Below, piece by piece: positions 20,434-31,769 of a stretch of 64,000 bases of DNA. Under the pieces are notes generated by a model, which was given only the letters and a program-made list of their open reading frames with translations, was not told the origin of the DNA and made no database searches. Origin of the DNA: Symmetrospora coprosmae (taxonomy: Eukaryota > Basidiomycota > Cystobasidiomycetes > Symmetrosporaceae); NCBI GenBank assembly GCA_008802785.1, contig VUYT01000010.1, positions 310,001 to 374,000 on the forward strand, read 5' to 3'. Position numbers and translations under genes: made by a program. Position 1 is the first letter of the stretch. Each line of letters begins with the position of its first letter.

Positions 20434-21954
20434 TTACCGAGCCGCCGACGGATCTTTGCGATACCTCTTCACCTGCCTATCCGAGATCATCCTCCACACT
20501 GGCACGCCGACCTGAGACGGGTAAGTGTCAACACGGGCGGCACGCTGCGAAGAGCAGGACAGGACTCACCACGCCCGATATCCACCAAAAGAGATCAGTG
20601 ACGCCGTTTAGGCTCGGCGAGATGCCCTTGTTCATCATGCGGAAGATGTGCCCTATTGGGTCTGTCGTGATGAGGAACTGGCCCGCTTCGAGACCTGCAG
20701 GCGAATGCCATCAGACGGCTGCTGCACAGTTGTACACATGCAGGGGTGCGCACCTTTCAGCAACCGCGCCGCGAGTACCTCTGGCGGGTTCCCTTCCTCT
20801 GGCCCTTCGATCTCGCGCGTGAGCTTGGGCTTTGTCAACATTTCCGCCTCGTACCCGGGCGTGAAGATGGTCGCAGGGAAGTAGCAGTGCACGCCGATGC
20901 CGTACATCAGGAACTCGTTCCGGAGTGCATCGGCGAGGCCTTCAGCGGCATCAAAGTGTCAGCTTCTACGGACGATACCAAGCGCAATCATGAAGCCAAC
21001 CCACCTCGGATGGCATACTTGGCTGGAGAGTACGCCGAGTACCCGGCGAAGGAAAAGAGACCAATGGCAGAACTGACAAAGACGATCCTGCCCTTGATGC
21101 CATGCTCCACCATGCGCTTCGACGCGGACTGGATTACTTGCGGTCAGCTCAAACCGTTAGCCATTCGAGCTTCAGAGCGGGCAAATGCAGACCCACATGC
21201 GCAGTGTAGACGGCCGTCTGGTAGTTTGCCTCCCAGCCCTGCTGAATCTGCTCTGGCGTAATGTCCGTAAAGAAGCCCATGAGCCCGCCAGCGCCGCCTG
21301 TGCAGCAAATGACGTAGTCGGGCGCGGCGACGCCGTTAAGTTCTGCGTAGGTCTCGAAAGACTTGCTTGTCCCCTGGCTTGAGATCAGATCGGCCGAGAT
21401 GCTATGGAAGCGTTGTGAGGGGTTCTTGCGGTGGGTCTGTCGCGTCGACGCGTGCAGTCAGGTTGAACAGCGTGGAGTAGCGAGGTGAGCGCAGGGACCA
21501 GAGCAAGGGAGAGCGCGGTCAGCAGAGCACTGAGCTGAGGGTATGCTCCGCCCGCCCTAGCGCACCTCAATCTGCTTTATCGCCTCGTCCAGCTTGCTCT
21601 GCGTGCGCGCGACGATGGTCACGTTTGCGCCTCTGCCGGCAAAGAGACAGGCGAGCGAGAGACCCAGGCCCTGCGAGCCGCCAGAGATGTAGACGTGCTG
21701 GCAATATGTAGTGAGTGAGCATTGAATCAGTGTGAATGCTGGCGGCCTCGCTGGTGCAGCCAGCTGCCCGCGTCCCGCTCGCTCGCTCGCTCGCTCACCT
21801 TGCCCTCTAGAGGGAACTTGTTGCTCCCAAACCCGAACATGGCTGCAGCGTGCAGGAAGTACGACGCTGCTGCTACTGCGAGGATGGATGCGATGACTGG
21901 ATGGGCAGACAGAGCAGAGGCGACGCCCGTGCTGATATCGTCCAGGCTGAGCAT
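20434..21954 (-). CDS. TSC10: 3-ketodihydrosphingosine reductase (TSC10/KDSR)
   Basis: It reduces 3-ketodihydrosphingosine to dihydrosphingosine with NADPH at the ER, the second step of sphingolipid synthesis. Seven exons (minus): 21954-21799, 21697-21566, 21436-21193, 21136-21005, 20939-20754, 20694-20570, 20511-20434 (350 aa). An N-terminal membrane helix lies at about 20-41. The SDR cofactor motif GGSQGLG is at 58-64 and the catalytic YxxxK (YSPAK) at 213-217. KDSR-specific strings include 'DYVICCTGGAGGLMGFF', 'KGRIVFVSSAIGLFSF' and 'LRNEFLMYGIGVHCYFP'. The C-terminus has another hydrophobic stretch (LFWWISGVVGVPVW). Intron 3 uses a weak gtctgc donor at 21192 but restores frame. Intron 1 carries a (GCTC)5 run. 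Confidence 0.93.
21777..21796. repeat. (GCTC)5 microsatellite in KDSR intron 1
   Basis: Five perfect GCTC units, read as GAGC on the sense strand, start immediately at the KDSR intron 1 donor (gtgagc, 21793-21798), so the 5' splice site overlaps the repeat. Confidence 0.7.
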
Positions 21955-22227
21955 CCTCGTTGCCGCCTGTTTGGCACAGAGAGACGGGCGTCGTCAAGGT
22001 CAGGCGAGGGCGACAGGCACAGCACCTCTATGCTTCCTGCCACGACGAGCAACGCGACAAGTATGGATGGGCAATATGGAGCAAGGCAGATGCAGATGCA
22101 GCGAAGCAGTGGAGAGTGGCAGTGCAGCGGACAGGGATTAAGCTCGACAACGCGGAGCGGTATCAAACGGCAGGGTATCGGGGACGCGGGTGCGGGTGCG
22201 GGTGCGGGTGCGAGGAGCAGGTCCAGG

Positions 22228-22935
22228 CTATCTGCGAGTGAGAGGAGACATAGAGATCAGCACAATGCACAAGGGGAGGCTCCGCGGCGACCCGGACCCA
22301 CCCTGACGACTCAGCCCTAGTGCTGCCACATGGACCGGGCAGGGATGGCCCCCGCCGCCGTTGAAGGGATGTGCTTGCGGACATGGCGCGAACCTGCAAT
22401 TGCCATCGGAGACGTCAGCAGGCTTCCACGTCTCGAGCAAGACGCGAATGGACCCACGCTTGGACTCTCCAATAATACCGCTCGCCTGCCCGACCCTGCC
22501 GTTCAAGCTCTGCCGCCGAATCTTTGCGAGGCGGACAAGGCTGTCGCCGTTGGCACCGAGGATGCCAAGGGCACCCGCACCCGCGCCTCCGAGCGGCGCA
22601 GCAGTGCCAAACGCCTTGGTCAGACCGCCAATGCGCTCCGTCCCTGCGACCGCCTTGACTGCGTTGGCCGCGCCGAGCACCTTGGGCATTGACAGAGGCA
22701 GCTTGTTGACGACCTTGCCGGCCGAGCTCGACGTGACGGTATTGAGCTTGTCGAGCGGCAGGCTATTCGCCGAGGGAAGACCACCACCGCCTGCGCCGCC
22801 TAGACCGGGGAGCGAGTCGACGGGGACGGGCAGCCCCGAGCCACCGCCGAGCGGGCTCGACAGCGCCGATGCGAATGTGAGGCGGAGGAGCACAAAGAAG
22901 ATGCTCAGGAAAGCAGAGAGACGGAAGGTCGTCAT
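22228..22935 (-). CDS. Secreted Gly/Leu-rich protein, unknown; 3' end uncertain
   Basis: A signal peptide (MTTFRLSAFLSIFFVLLRLT, cleavage near FASA) is followed by Gly/Pro/Leu-rich sequence: 'LGGGSGLPVPVDSLPGLGG', 'NKLPLSMPKVLGAANAVKAV', 'GGAGAGALGILGANGDSL'. As one frame it is 235 aa. The C-terminal third changes character after 'SKRGSIR', and a good intron candidate (gtcttg...ctgac...ttgcag, 50 nt) begins there, which would move the reading frame and end at 22163 instead. I keep the unspliced frame as the simplest model. ATG 22935 is chosen because it starts the signal peptide; upstream in-frame codons are leader sequence. No domain is recognised. Confidence 0.55.
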   Translation of the reverse strand: MTTFRLSAFLSIFFVLLRLTFASALSSPLGGGSGLPVPVDSLPGLGGAGGGGLPSANSLPLDKLNTVTSSSAGKVVNKLPLSMPKVLGAANAVKAVAGTERIGGLTKAFGTAAPLGGAGAGALGILGANGDSLVRLAKIRRQSLNGRVGQASGIIGESKRGSIRVLLETWKPADVSDGNCRFAPCPQAHPFNGGGGHPCPVHVAALGLSRQGGSGSPRSLPLCIVLISMSPLTRR

Positions 22936-23731
22936 CTTGACTGGAAAGCGGAGAAGCTGGAGTTGCAAATGTGAGAAGGCTCGCGAAAGTTCCGATGTTC
23001 CAGGTGGAGAGGGCTGAGCTGATGTGGGATGAGGATGAGAGAAAAGGAGACTACGGGCTGCGCGAAGGCTCAAGTACTCGCGCGAGCATGTGTCTGCTTC
23101 CACAGTATTGTCGCACCTCAAGTGCGCCTGCGTCGCGCAGCTGCATTCTCCAGCCGGTATCCGGAATGCAGTCCGCTCCCGGGTAGCGCCAGCCTCGCCA
23201 CAAAGATGGAATGCTGGTTTCGACAGTCGACCCTCGTCACGAACATCAGTACTAGTGGTCAACAACTGTTGCTGTATTATGATACACGCTCCAGGACAAT
23301 CTTCGAGGCAGTGCGGGCCAGACCGTTCGGGAGCCCTACAGGCATCGCGATGCGCGATGACGGACGACGGGTCTGCGCCGTCATAACGCTACTTGTGGCC
23401 GTGCAAGGCGCCCGATTGCCCAACAGAAGCTCACGTTCCAGTTGTTCATGGTAAATGACGATTCGCGAGCGCTTTGTACAGAGTATCTAGCACAACACCA
23501 TTAACTTCGAATGGAACGGGAACGAATGTAAGGCAGCAACGAGGGCTGTGATGTGCAGTGCATCCGCTGTGAGATGCTGTGCGGAGAAAGAACGAAGGTA
23601 CGGCCTGCAGGGCATGCATGCGAGAACCACCTCGATGGGCATGCGTGCGAGGACTACTGTGATGCTACGGTGCTTCGCGCCCAGAGGCTGCCCGAGCCCG
23701 AGCCTGAGCGACAGAGCGCGCAGAGGTGCAA
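22936..23731. other. Intergenic, no gene seen
   Basis: This holds the promoter of the secreted Gly-rich gene and the 3' flank of LIS1. Short frames on both strands have no support. Confidence 0.5.
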
Positions 23732-25793
23732 TTACGGAAGCCAAATCTTGATGGTCTAGAAGCCGGCCAACCATCAGCCACGACTCGAGCCTCAAGGGGG
23801 TGGCTCGCCACATGCGAACCAAGCCTACCTGATCTACGCTGCCAGTAGCTAGCACATTGACGAGCCTCCTCTCTGGCTGTGTGGCCTGCATCTGCATCTG
23901 CACCTGCGCCTGCCCATCCTGCCCGATCGTGCTCGTTGCCCCATTCTGCGCGGGCCCGGCGATGGTGGTCCTTCCCCAGCTCATGCACGTCACAAAATGG
24001 GCATGGGCCTCGATCGTCTTGCTGCATCGGCCCGTGGCGAGCTCCCATATCCGGACCGTCTTGTCGTCGCTGGCGGACAGCAGGAACTTGCCGTTTGGGT
24101 GGAACACCAGCGCACGCACCCAGTTGTCGTGCCCCGTCAGCGTGCGAATGCACGTCCCCGTCGCGGCGTCCCACAGCTTGATGCTCTTGTCCCGCGAGGC
24201 CGTCGCGACATATGACGAGGCAGGGCGCTCCTTCGCTTCGCGCGCAGTGGCCGGTGGCTGGCAGATGAGACGGTATCGAGGTTCGTCAGCCCCGGCAGGG
24301 ACACGCTGGGTACACGAGCAGAGGGCGAGGCAGGCAGGCATGACTGACCAATCCGGCCAGCTCGCGTATTGACGTGGTGGCGTTCGCGGGCGCAAAGATG
24401 GCCGCCTCGAGACGATGCTCGTGCCCGCGCAGCTCCAGCTTCGTCTCGCCCGCCGCTACGTCCCAGATGCGGGCGGTCTGTCGGCGGCAGATGGTGAGGA
24501 TCGGCGAATCAGCGTTCACTTGGTACTACGTTGAGCAGGGGAGGTGACGGGAAGATCTACCCAGTCGTCACCGCAGGTGACAATAAACCGCCCTTCCGGG
24601 GTGGGCACGACGCCCCGCACCCAGTCCGTGTGCCCGGAGAGCGTGCGCACGCAGTGTCTGCCAATTCGGGAAGCGTCAATCGATATCGCGGTAATGTGCC
24701 ATTTCCATGCACGCGGGGCTCACCCCGTCGCTACTTCCCACACCTTGATGGTCTGGTCTCGACTCGCCGATGCGAACTGTGCGTCGCTGGGCAGGAAGCG
24801 GACGGCCGAGATGGAGTGGTCGTGCCCGTGGAATGTCTTGCTGGCGGTGTAGTCGTTCTGTACATCCCACAGCTTGAGGGTGAGGTCAGACGAGCAGGAT
24901 ACTGGGGTTGTTGACATTGTGCGGCAGAAGGGATCAGTCAGTCTGTCTGGGCCCGTCCGCGACGACTACGCAGGATAGGGGGAGAGTGGAGCGGGGCCAC
25001 GCCACCCACCCAGATACTGCCCCTTGGAATCGTAGTCGCAGTCGTGCACTGCTTTCGTATGCCCCTTTAGCGTGCGCTCAAACTCGCCCGTCTCCCAGTC
25101 CCAGATCTTTATGCTCGCGTCCTCGCTCGCCGACGCGCACATGTTGTACATCGGGTGAAAGGCGACCTTGGTGACGGGCGACCTGTGCCCTGTCAGAGAG
25201 TGCCGGGGAGGGTTGCGGGGCAGCCAGTCGACGCTGTTGCGCGTGGACGCCGGGTTGCTCCGCGAGTTGGCGAGCTCCTCGAGGAGCTGGGCGTTGCGCG
25301 CCTCGAGGTCCATGATCTGGGTGCATGCGCGCGCGTCAGCCTGAGCGGCCGGGGCCGGAGGGGCACGGCGTCCGGTCGAGTCGAGTCGAGTCGGACGCAC
25401 CTTCTTCTGCAGCCGTATCACGCTCGTCCACTTCTTTTCGAGCAGTCCGGCGTACTTTGCCTTTGGGTCAGGCACAAAGTCGCCCTGTTTGGGGATGCAC
25501 CGGCACGGTCGAGCGGGACAAGCGAAGGGAGGGCTGTCAGCTGTCAGCTCTGGCGCCGAGAGGACGATGCCCGTGCATTGAGGTATCGATGCACCTGCTC
25601 CGTCTCTGCGCGCAGGGTATCGAACGATGCGCTGAAGCCGTTCGTGCGGAGGTAGTCGAGGATGGACTTGTGGCTGCGTTGCACCACCATGAGCCCCGCA
25701 TTCGACGGAAGCAGCAAGGCTGTAGCATGTCATATCCACCCACAGCTCATCCTTCTGGCGCTCGGAGAGTGCGCTGCTCATGGACGATGCCAT
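23732..25793 (-). CDS. PAC1: Dynein regulator LIS1/PAC1 (nudF)
   Basis: LIS1 binds cytoplasmic dynein and NudE and is needed for nuclear migration. Nine exons (minus): 25793-25744, 25673-25595, 25484-25401, 25316-25010, 24901-24724, 24657-24561, 24477-24349, 24257-23829, 23755-23732 (458 aa, in frame). The LisH motif starts it: '[20 protein letters not shown]'. A coiled coil follows ('[20 protein letters not shown]'), then WD40 repeats with GH...WD pairs such as '[15 protein letters not shown]', 'DASIKIWDW', '[17 protein letters not shown]', '[13 protein letters not shown]', '[13 protein letters not shown]'. The last exon is 24 nt (TIKIWLP-stop) and completes the final blade 'SVDQ-TIKIW'. Exon 8 holds an 18-residue Gln/Met-rich insert between WD strands (about [16 protein letters not shown]). 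Confidence 0.95.
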
Positions 25794-26071
25794 GACCGAG
25801 TATGTAGGTGGATCCACCTTCAACACGCGCGCGGCGGATAGGCACACGAGTACGGTATACGGTATATATGCTACTGCCCTCCTCCTCTCTCTCTCTCTCG
25901 ACGCTTCTCACTTGCTGCGCCTTGCCAATGCACTGTTTCAGTATATATGGGTAGGATGGATGGGATGGATGTCATCCTGGCTCAGGCTCCGTCTCCGTCT
26001 CTCCGTCTCAGCTTCCCCTCCCTTCCCTTCTCTCCTTCTCGCCATCATCACCATACGCAGAGAGGAGAAGC

Positions 26072-28759
26072 ATGGCCTTCCATGAGCGTGAATCCACCCT
26101 GACGGATCCACCTGCTGCCACCGCCACTGACAATGACAACGACCTCGAGTCTGGCATCCACCGTCACCACCGTCATCATGCAGAAGCGAGCAGCTCGCCA
26201 CCACTGCGACCGGCACTGCCAAGCATGAGCGCGAGTGGAAGCGGGAGCAGCAGCGATAGCGAGGACATCAAGCCAGTGGGGAATGTGAATGAGTATGGCA
26301 CATCTGCTGCGTCGGATCATGCACCGCATGCCAAAGAAGGGGATCCCGCCGATGTCGAGTTGGAGCAGGCATCACCCTCACGCCTCCGCCGCCGCCCGCA
26401 CCGATGGGATGTCGTCGACTCGACCTTTAAAACCCCGCTCGACCGCTACGAGCACGCCGACGACCACACAAACAGGCAGTACCTCCCTCCCTTCCTCGCC
26501 CGCCTCTTTGTCGCCCTCCTCAGCCTGCCCGTCATCGCCCCAATATCGCGCTTCCTCTCCGGGCCACGCGACCCATCCCTCCGGCGCCAGCCGCGCCTGC
26601 GCCGCCTGCCCATCCTCGACACGCACATCGAGCCGCTGCTGTACCGGTACACGCGCTGGTTCAGCCACCCGCTCATCCTCTGGATCTTCCTCCTCGCGTG
26701 GTTCCTCGGCACTACCTTCCTCGCCCGCGCAGCATGGTGGAACAGCAGCGCGGGAGAGGACGTGGGCTGGCTCGGCGGGACGAGCGTCTACTGGAGCCGC
26801 AACGACGCTTGCGGGCTCGATGGGAGTGGCTGTGGCCCATTCGAAGGCTTCACTGCGAGCTACCGGTGCCCATCCAAAGTCGCCAGCACCCGCTTGCTCA
26901 ACTACAGGACGTAGGTCATGCACGTCCTTTCTGGACTGCTGCTCTGAAGCCGCTAACCGCCGTGCGCATCGCAGCATTGGCCCGGAGGAGGTCATCTTCC
27001 AGCCGCTGGTCGTCGGCGGGGGTGATCCGGAGGGGACGTACCGCGCCGACTCGTTCATCTGCAGCGCCGCCGTCCACCGGGGTCTTTTCAGCGTGAGCCG
27101 GCCCACTCAGTATCTGCGACGCTTTATCCTGCGTGCTAACGATCACGAATGGCCCCTGGGCAGAACGGAGACGGCGGGTGCCTGACGGTCCGAGCCATCG
27201 GCAACTACACCGACTTCCTCGCCTCGACCCAGAACGGCATCTCGAGCGTGCCCTTCGACTCGGATTTTCCTTTTGCTTTCCGCTTCGACGAGACGTCGCA
27301 GAGAGACTGCAAGGACCTTCGGAATGACATGCTCGCATGGAGCACAGTCATGAGCACCCTCTTTGGCCTCGTCCTGCGCGCTAGCAGCGGCGTCTTCTTC
27401 TGGGTCAGGTAGGTCCATGCCCGCGCTCCTGCCTGGGTCGATGATGCCGCAGTGGACGGATCTAAACATGCTCCCCCGGCCAATCAGCGTCTGCTTCGGA
27501 TACTGGCACATCACGCTCGCGAGCGATCCGCGCGACTTTCCTCGTGAGTACGACAACGCGTGTTCCGCACGTTGGCTATGGGCGGGTTGGCTGATTGAAT
27601 AATCTTGGGCCTGCTTTCAGCCGACCTTGCGGGTGCCTTTCAGACCTTCCTTCCCTGCCTGTTCATCTGCTACGTTTTCTACCGCTTCGCCTTCCGCTGG
27701 GTGCTCCCCGCCTTCAACGGACGCATCTTTGAGCGCACAATCTGGTTCTACGGGCCTTTCTGGGTCTTCCTGTTGTCCAACGTGCGTGTCGCGCTTTCGC
27801 TTCTACCTCAGCAGGTGTATCGCGTACTAATCAGAACGAGGCAATGCGCGCGCACAGTACACGCTCGACCAGATCCCGATCGACCGGCTCACGGCGAGCG
27901 ACATCAAGCAGCAGGCGGGCGGGATTGCCGCCATTGTCGTTCTCGTCATCGTGCTCGTCATTGTTGCCATCAACCAGGTCCGCGTCGCACGCACGACTGG
28001 GTGGCTGCCGTACTACCTCGTGTGGTACATCCTCGGCGGCCTCGTCATCCTGGTCCTCAGCCAGCTGCCGGGCTTGACGCTACGGCTGTGGGTTGGCCAT
28101 CGACCGCGAGTGCAAAGTCCGTGCAGAGAGCTGACGCCACGTTCCCGCCTGTGCAGACACCACTACATCGCTGCCATGGCCCTGATACCCGCTACGGCGT
28201 TCCCAACGCGCCTCAGTCTGGTCTACCAGGGGTGAGCGCCACATCGCCCCCGTGCCATCTCATGCTCATGCCCACTGGACGCTGATACTGTCACTGCCAC
28301 TGCCACTGCCACTGCCACTGCCACTGCCACTGCCACTGCCACTGCGATCGTGCTCGCTCGTCCAGCATCCTGCTCGGCCTCTTCCTGAATGGCGCCGCGC
28401 GGTGGGACTTCGACTCGATCCTGCAGACGCCGGACGAGCTGCGCCGCGACGCCGCGCAGGGCAGCGGGATCCCTTCGTTTGCCGTGTCGTCGCTCGACCC
28501 CAGCGCTCCTGTCGTGTCGTGGGATGCGATACCGCAGGAACTCGCCAGCTCGTGGGACGGGTTCAACCTCCTCGTCAATGACGTCTTGCGCTACTCTGGC
28601 AGCGGCACCAATTACTCGCTTGCTGGGCTTAGAACGGATGTCCCGTACTACCTTAGACTGGCGTACAATGCTGCGGGAGGGAGCGGGGACTTTACGAGAA
28701 CGGCGACCGCGTGGATCGCGAATGGGACTTGGGTTGCGCCAGAGCCAGGAGCGAGCTAG
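26072..28759 (+). CDS. Fungal LCCL-domain multi-pass membrane protein
   Basis: Eight exons: 26072-26910, 26975-27092, 27164-27408, 27488-27543, 27621-27781, 27858-28087, 28157-28231, 28366-28759; 2118 nt (705 aa). The N-terminus is acidic/Ser/His-rich and cytosolic-looking, followed by a helix 'PLILWIFLLAWFLGTTFLAR'. The lumenal LCCL domain follows: 'DACGLDGSGCGPFEGFTASY', 'FQPLVVGGGDPEGTYRADSF', 'SFICSAAVHRG', 'GISSVPFDSDFPFAF'. Several membrane helices then follow ('FLPCLFICYVFYRFAF', 'AAIVVLVIVLVIVAI', 'YLVWYILGGLVILVLS'), and a C-terminal lumenal domain. Fungal LCCL proteins are conserved but functionally undefined. All introns are phase-consistent. Intron 7 contains nine copies of CACTGC. 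Confidence 0.85.
28292..28345. repeat. (CACTGC)9 in intron 7 of the LCCL gene
   Basis: Nine perfect tandem hexamers within the 134-nt intron 28232-28365, about 20 nt upstream of the acceptor region. A length change would alter intron size without affecting coding. Confidence 0.9.
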
Positions 28760-29036
28760 ATTTGTCGTACCATCTCTGTAGCACTTCTGTAGCCTTAGTC
28801 ATGTAAGTGGACATTTGCTTGTTGCAATCGCATCTAAATCGACCGGCGCCAGCCCAGCCGAGCAGAGCAGGAGCTGGAGTACTGGTCTCGCGGAGCATCC
28901 AAGGCTTTCGAGAGCTCACAGACACTGTGAGTACTTGCTGCAGCAGCTCGACACAATCCGAAGTAGCCGTTACGACTAGCTTCCCGCTCTAGAGGACACT
29001 GCAGTCTTGCCTCTTGTGCTTCTGCAATACCGCCCG

Positions 29037-30190
29037 CTACTTGCTCTCCGTGGGCTTGTACTTCTGCAGGGCCGGGTCATCCGCTCCTGCCATGACAATG
29101 CCGCACTCCCAGGTCCTGTCGGACCATCGCTTGATGATGTGCGAGTCTTCACCTTCGGGGCAGTGCGCGTATGCACGTTGCGCGATGCGCCAGGCGAGGC
29201 TCACCAGGTCCTCGTCCTTGGCAAATCGGTAGACACGCTCGGCCTGCAGACAATACGGTCAAGGTCCTCAGCGTTCAGCCTGGAGCGGCATTCCATGACA
29301 GGTACTTACCATTTCTAGGAGATCCTCTCTGCTGAGGTCAGCAGTCTTGCTCCCCTCGGCCAGGGCGAGGAAGTTGGCAATCTCCTGCCTCTTCGCGTCA
29401 TTCGTGGCAATCGCCTTGGATGACGTGCTGCAGGCGGTGCAGAGGCACTTGACGGCCCAATTCTTCTGCAGGATACCCTGCCGCTTGGCCTTGGGCCAGA
29501 GGAGCTCTTTGCCGATGTAAGAGAAGCAGAGCTCTTCGCCCTTGCTGATCTGCCTTGCTGCGCGGAAGCGGACAGAGGTGGCGCTGTCATTGCTGTCAAG
29601 GACGATATTGGGCCTGCAGCTGTGGTTGAAGTAGCTTCCATCGAGAATGACGACGGACTCGTTGACACCCATGCAGTTGGTGAAGAAGCGAGCCAAGGAC
29701 TTGGTTGTACTTCCGCTCGTAGTCCGGAGTGACATACAGGTCCATGAAATGGGCCACCTGAGCAGGCTCGAGGTTCCAGACCTGCTTCGACACGCGGAAC
29801 TCAAAGTCGGGCTCGTCGTATGCTTGATCCGACATGGTGACGACTGGCTTCTCGGAGAGGACGACCTCGCCAACATTGATGTCGCGCGCAGCGAACATGG
29901 CGCGGCCACGACCAGGCATGTGCGCTACCCTGTAGAGCCTGAGGGATATTACGATCAAAGGAGTTGGCGATCAGAAGGGATGAGCCTTGCTGCCGGGAAA
30001 TGGACAGTTCGACAACGAACTTGGCCTCTTCAGCTGCGTCTTCGTGATAGACGACGGGCGGGTCGCCAGCTGGTTTGAGCGACGCAAAGTACCAGGCGTT
30101 GACTTTGCGCCGGAGTTCGGGCGGGAGCGTAGTGACGGTGTTCTTGATCCTGCCGGTGCATCCGCCGCAGGCCGGATCATCGCACGCCAT
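29037..30190 (-). CDS. SET-domain protein (SMYD-like, no MYND), tandem copy 1, with a 1-base frame shift
   Basis: Exons (minus): 30190-30021, 29938-29310, 29243-29037. SET motifs: 'RVAHMPGRGRAMFAARDINV', 'SYFNHSCRPNIVLDSN' (NHSCxPN), 'GEELCFSYIGKELLWP' with the catalytic Tyr, and a post-SET 'KCLCTACSTS'. SET enzymes methylate protein lysines using S-adenosylmethionine; the substrate is unknown. Exon 2 is one base too long: the frame reading 'YVTPDYERKYNQV' must shift within 29666-29682 to reach 'ARFFTNCMGVNESVV'. Aligned to copy 2 (HEKRLGPVGGRFQTNC), removing one base gives a gap-free match, so this is a 1-nt insertion or a sequencing error. Everything else is intact. Intron 1 (GCC AA|gttcgt) lies at the same place and phase as in copy 2. 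Confidence 0.72.
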
Positions 30191-30588
30191 TCCACCTGGT
30201 GTTTGTCTGCGACGGCGGACGGTGTTGTAAGGGTGAAGAGGTGGGACGAGTGCAGAAAGCGGAGGCAAGAAGCGTCGTGGCGGCCTCCTCGTCTCGTCAG
30301 TCTTCCGTCTCGCGCTTTGACCTTCTATCGCGGGGCTTCCGCGCGGAGTGGCGTCTCCTCATCGGGCCTTGCCGGCTAGACCGGATCTGTAGAGAGGGCG
30401 GAGCGGAAGGGCCAAACACGAAGGTGGCAAGCGCACCACCACCTTTGCGCAGCCGCAAGTGGTGGGCTTGCTTAATTCCAGCATCCATTCGGGCACGCCT
30501 GCAAGGAGACAGCTACTGCCGCGACTTTCTTCTCGCACGCCCGCGGCGCGTCAATATCTGGTCAACCAAGCCACATCCTCGTACACCC
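30191..30588. other. Spacer between the two SET copies
   Basis: This holds the promoter of SET copy 1 and the 3' flank of the decayed copy 2. No other gene seen. Confidence 0.5.
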
Positions 30589-31769
30589 TCAGAAACGGTC
30601 TGTGGCCTGCACGGCGCACGGCTCCCGCGGCAGGACATGAATACGCCAGTCTTGTTGGAGAACTTCTGGGGGTCCGGGTGATTTGCGCCAATCGTAATTC
30701 CGCCGTACTTCCACACTCGGTACGCCCAGACCAATCTTGAGGGAAGCGTGGGCTGCCTGAGATGTGAGGTGGTATGCAGTACCAGCGACATCGAAGGCGT
30801 GCCGCACGGTACCTTCCTCCATTGCGGATCGGAAGGCACGGTCGGCCTGAAGGAAGCAAGATGTCGGTCAGAGCCCGACGACGTCGCCCCGTCGAGTAGC
30901 AAGCCAGGAGGCAGCCCCACCTACGCCAAGTGCTTCCTGCGGTCTCGGAACTCGAGATGACCCTGGCTGGCGAGTGCCTGAAAGGCGTGGACCTCCTTCC
31001 TTCGAGCGTCACTGATGGCTGTGTCTTCTACCGAGAGGATGCACGCCGGACGGGCACACTGGAATAACCCAGTCCTTCTTGATGTTAGCCTGGCGCTGTC
31101 TTGGGCAAGAGGGTACGGGCGTGCATGTACGAGAAGCACAGTTCCTCGCGTTTCGCAATCTGTCGAGTAGCGCGGAAGCGGGTGATGCGTTGCTCCACGT
31201 TTTCCGCGACGGCGATATACGGCCTGCAGCTGTGGTTGAGCATGCTGGCGTCGAGAAGGATCTGAGACTCGGTTGCACCGATGCAGTTGGTCTGGAAGCG
31301 GCCGCCGACGGGTCCCAAACGCTTTTCATGATCTGGCGAGGTGTAGAGCTCAATGAATTGGGCCGTTCGCACAGGGTCCAGAAGAAAGACCTGCACGGTG
31401 GGCTGGCACATGAAGTCGGGCTGATGGGATTCCTTCTCGGAGAAGTACAGTGTGGGCTTCTCTTGGCTGACGATCTCGCCGACGACGATGTCGCGCATGG
31501 CGACCAGACCACGGCTTTTGCCGGGCAAGTGGACAAGTCTGTAGAGTCTAAGCAAGAGAGAAGTTATCAGCTCCTGCTGCCCGTGCTGCTGCTGCTGCTG
31601 CTGCTGCTACTGATGTGGAATGCCACACGCGTGCTACGCACTTGGGACGTTCGGTCGGATCCTCGTGACAGAGGTCGGGCGGGTCACTTGCAGGCAGCAA
31701 CGAGGACGTGCGCCATGCGTCGATCCTGCATATGATGGCGTCGGGGAGATCCAGCTTCGGTATGACCAT
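30589..31769 (-). pseudogene. SET-domain gene, tandem copy 2, decayed 3' half
   Basis: Exon 1 (31769-31642: 'KLDLPDAIICRIDAWRTSS') and exon 2 from 31547 match copy 1 in order and intron position. The SET core is intact: 'RLVHLPGKSRGLVAMRDIVV', 'ASMLNHSCRPYIAVAE', 'REELCFSYMHARTLLPK'. After 'LLPKTAPG' (31085) the homology to copy 1 continues but hops through all three frames: 'RQANIKKDWV', then 'CARPACILSVEDTAISDARR...EVHAFQALA' (to 30921), then a last-exon block 'ADRAFRSAMEEGTVRHAFDV' (30822-30589). No plausible introns reconcile these. It therefore looks like a degenerating duplicate, or a gene with a new truncated C-terminus. Intron 1 carries a (CTG)n run. Confidence 0.65.

Noticed and set aside
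21873-22166. 97-codon minus frame as a 3' exon of the secreted Gly-rich gene
   Set aside because: A G|gtgggt to tcgcag splice would allow it, but it would overlap the KDSR start and gives cysteine/leucine noise.
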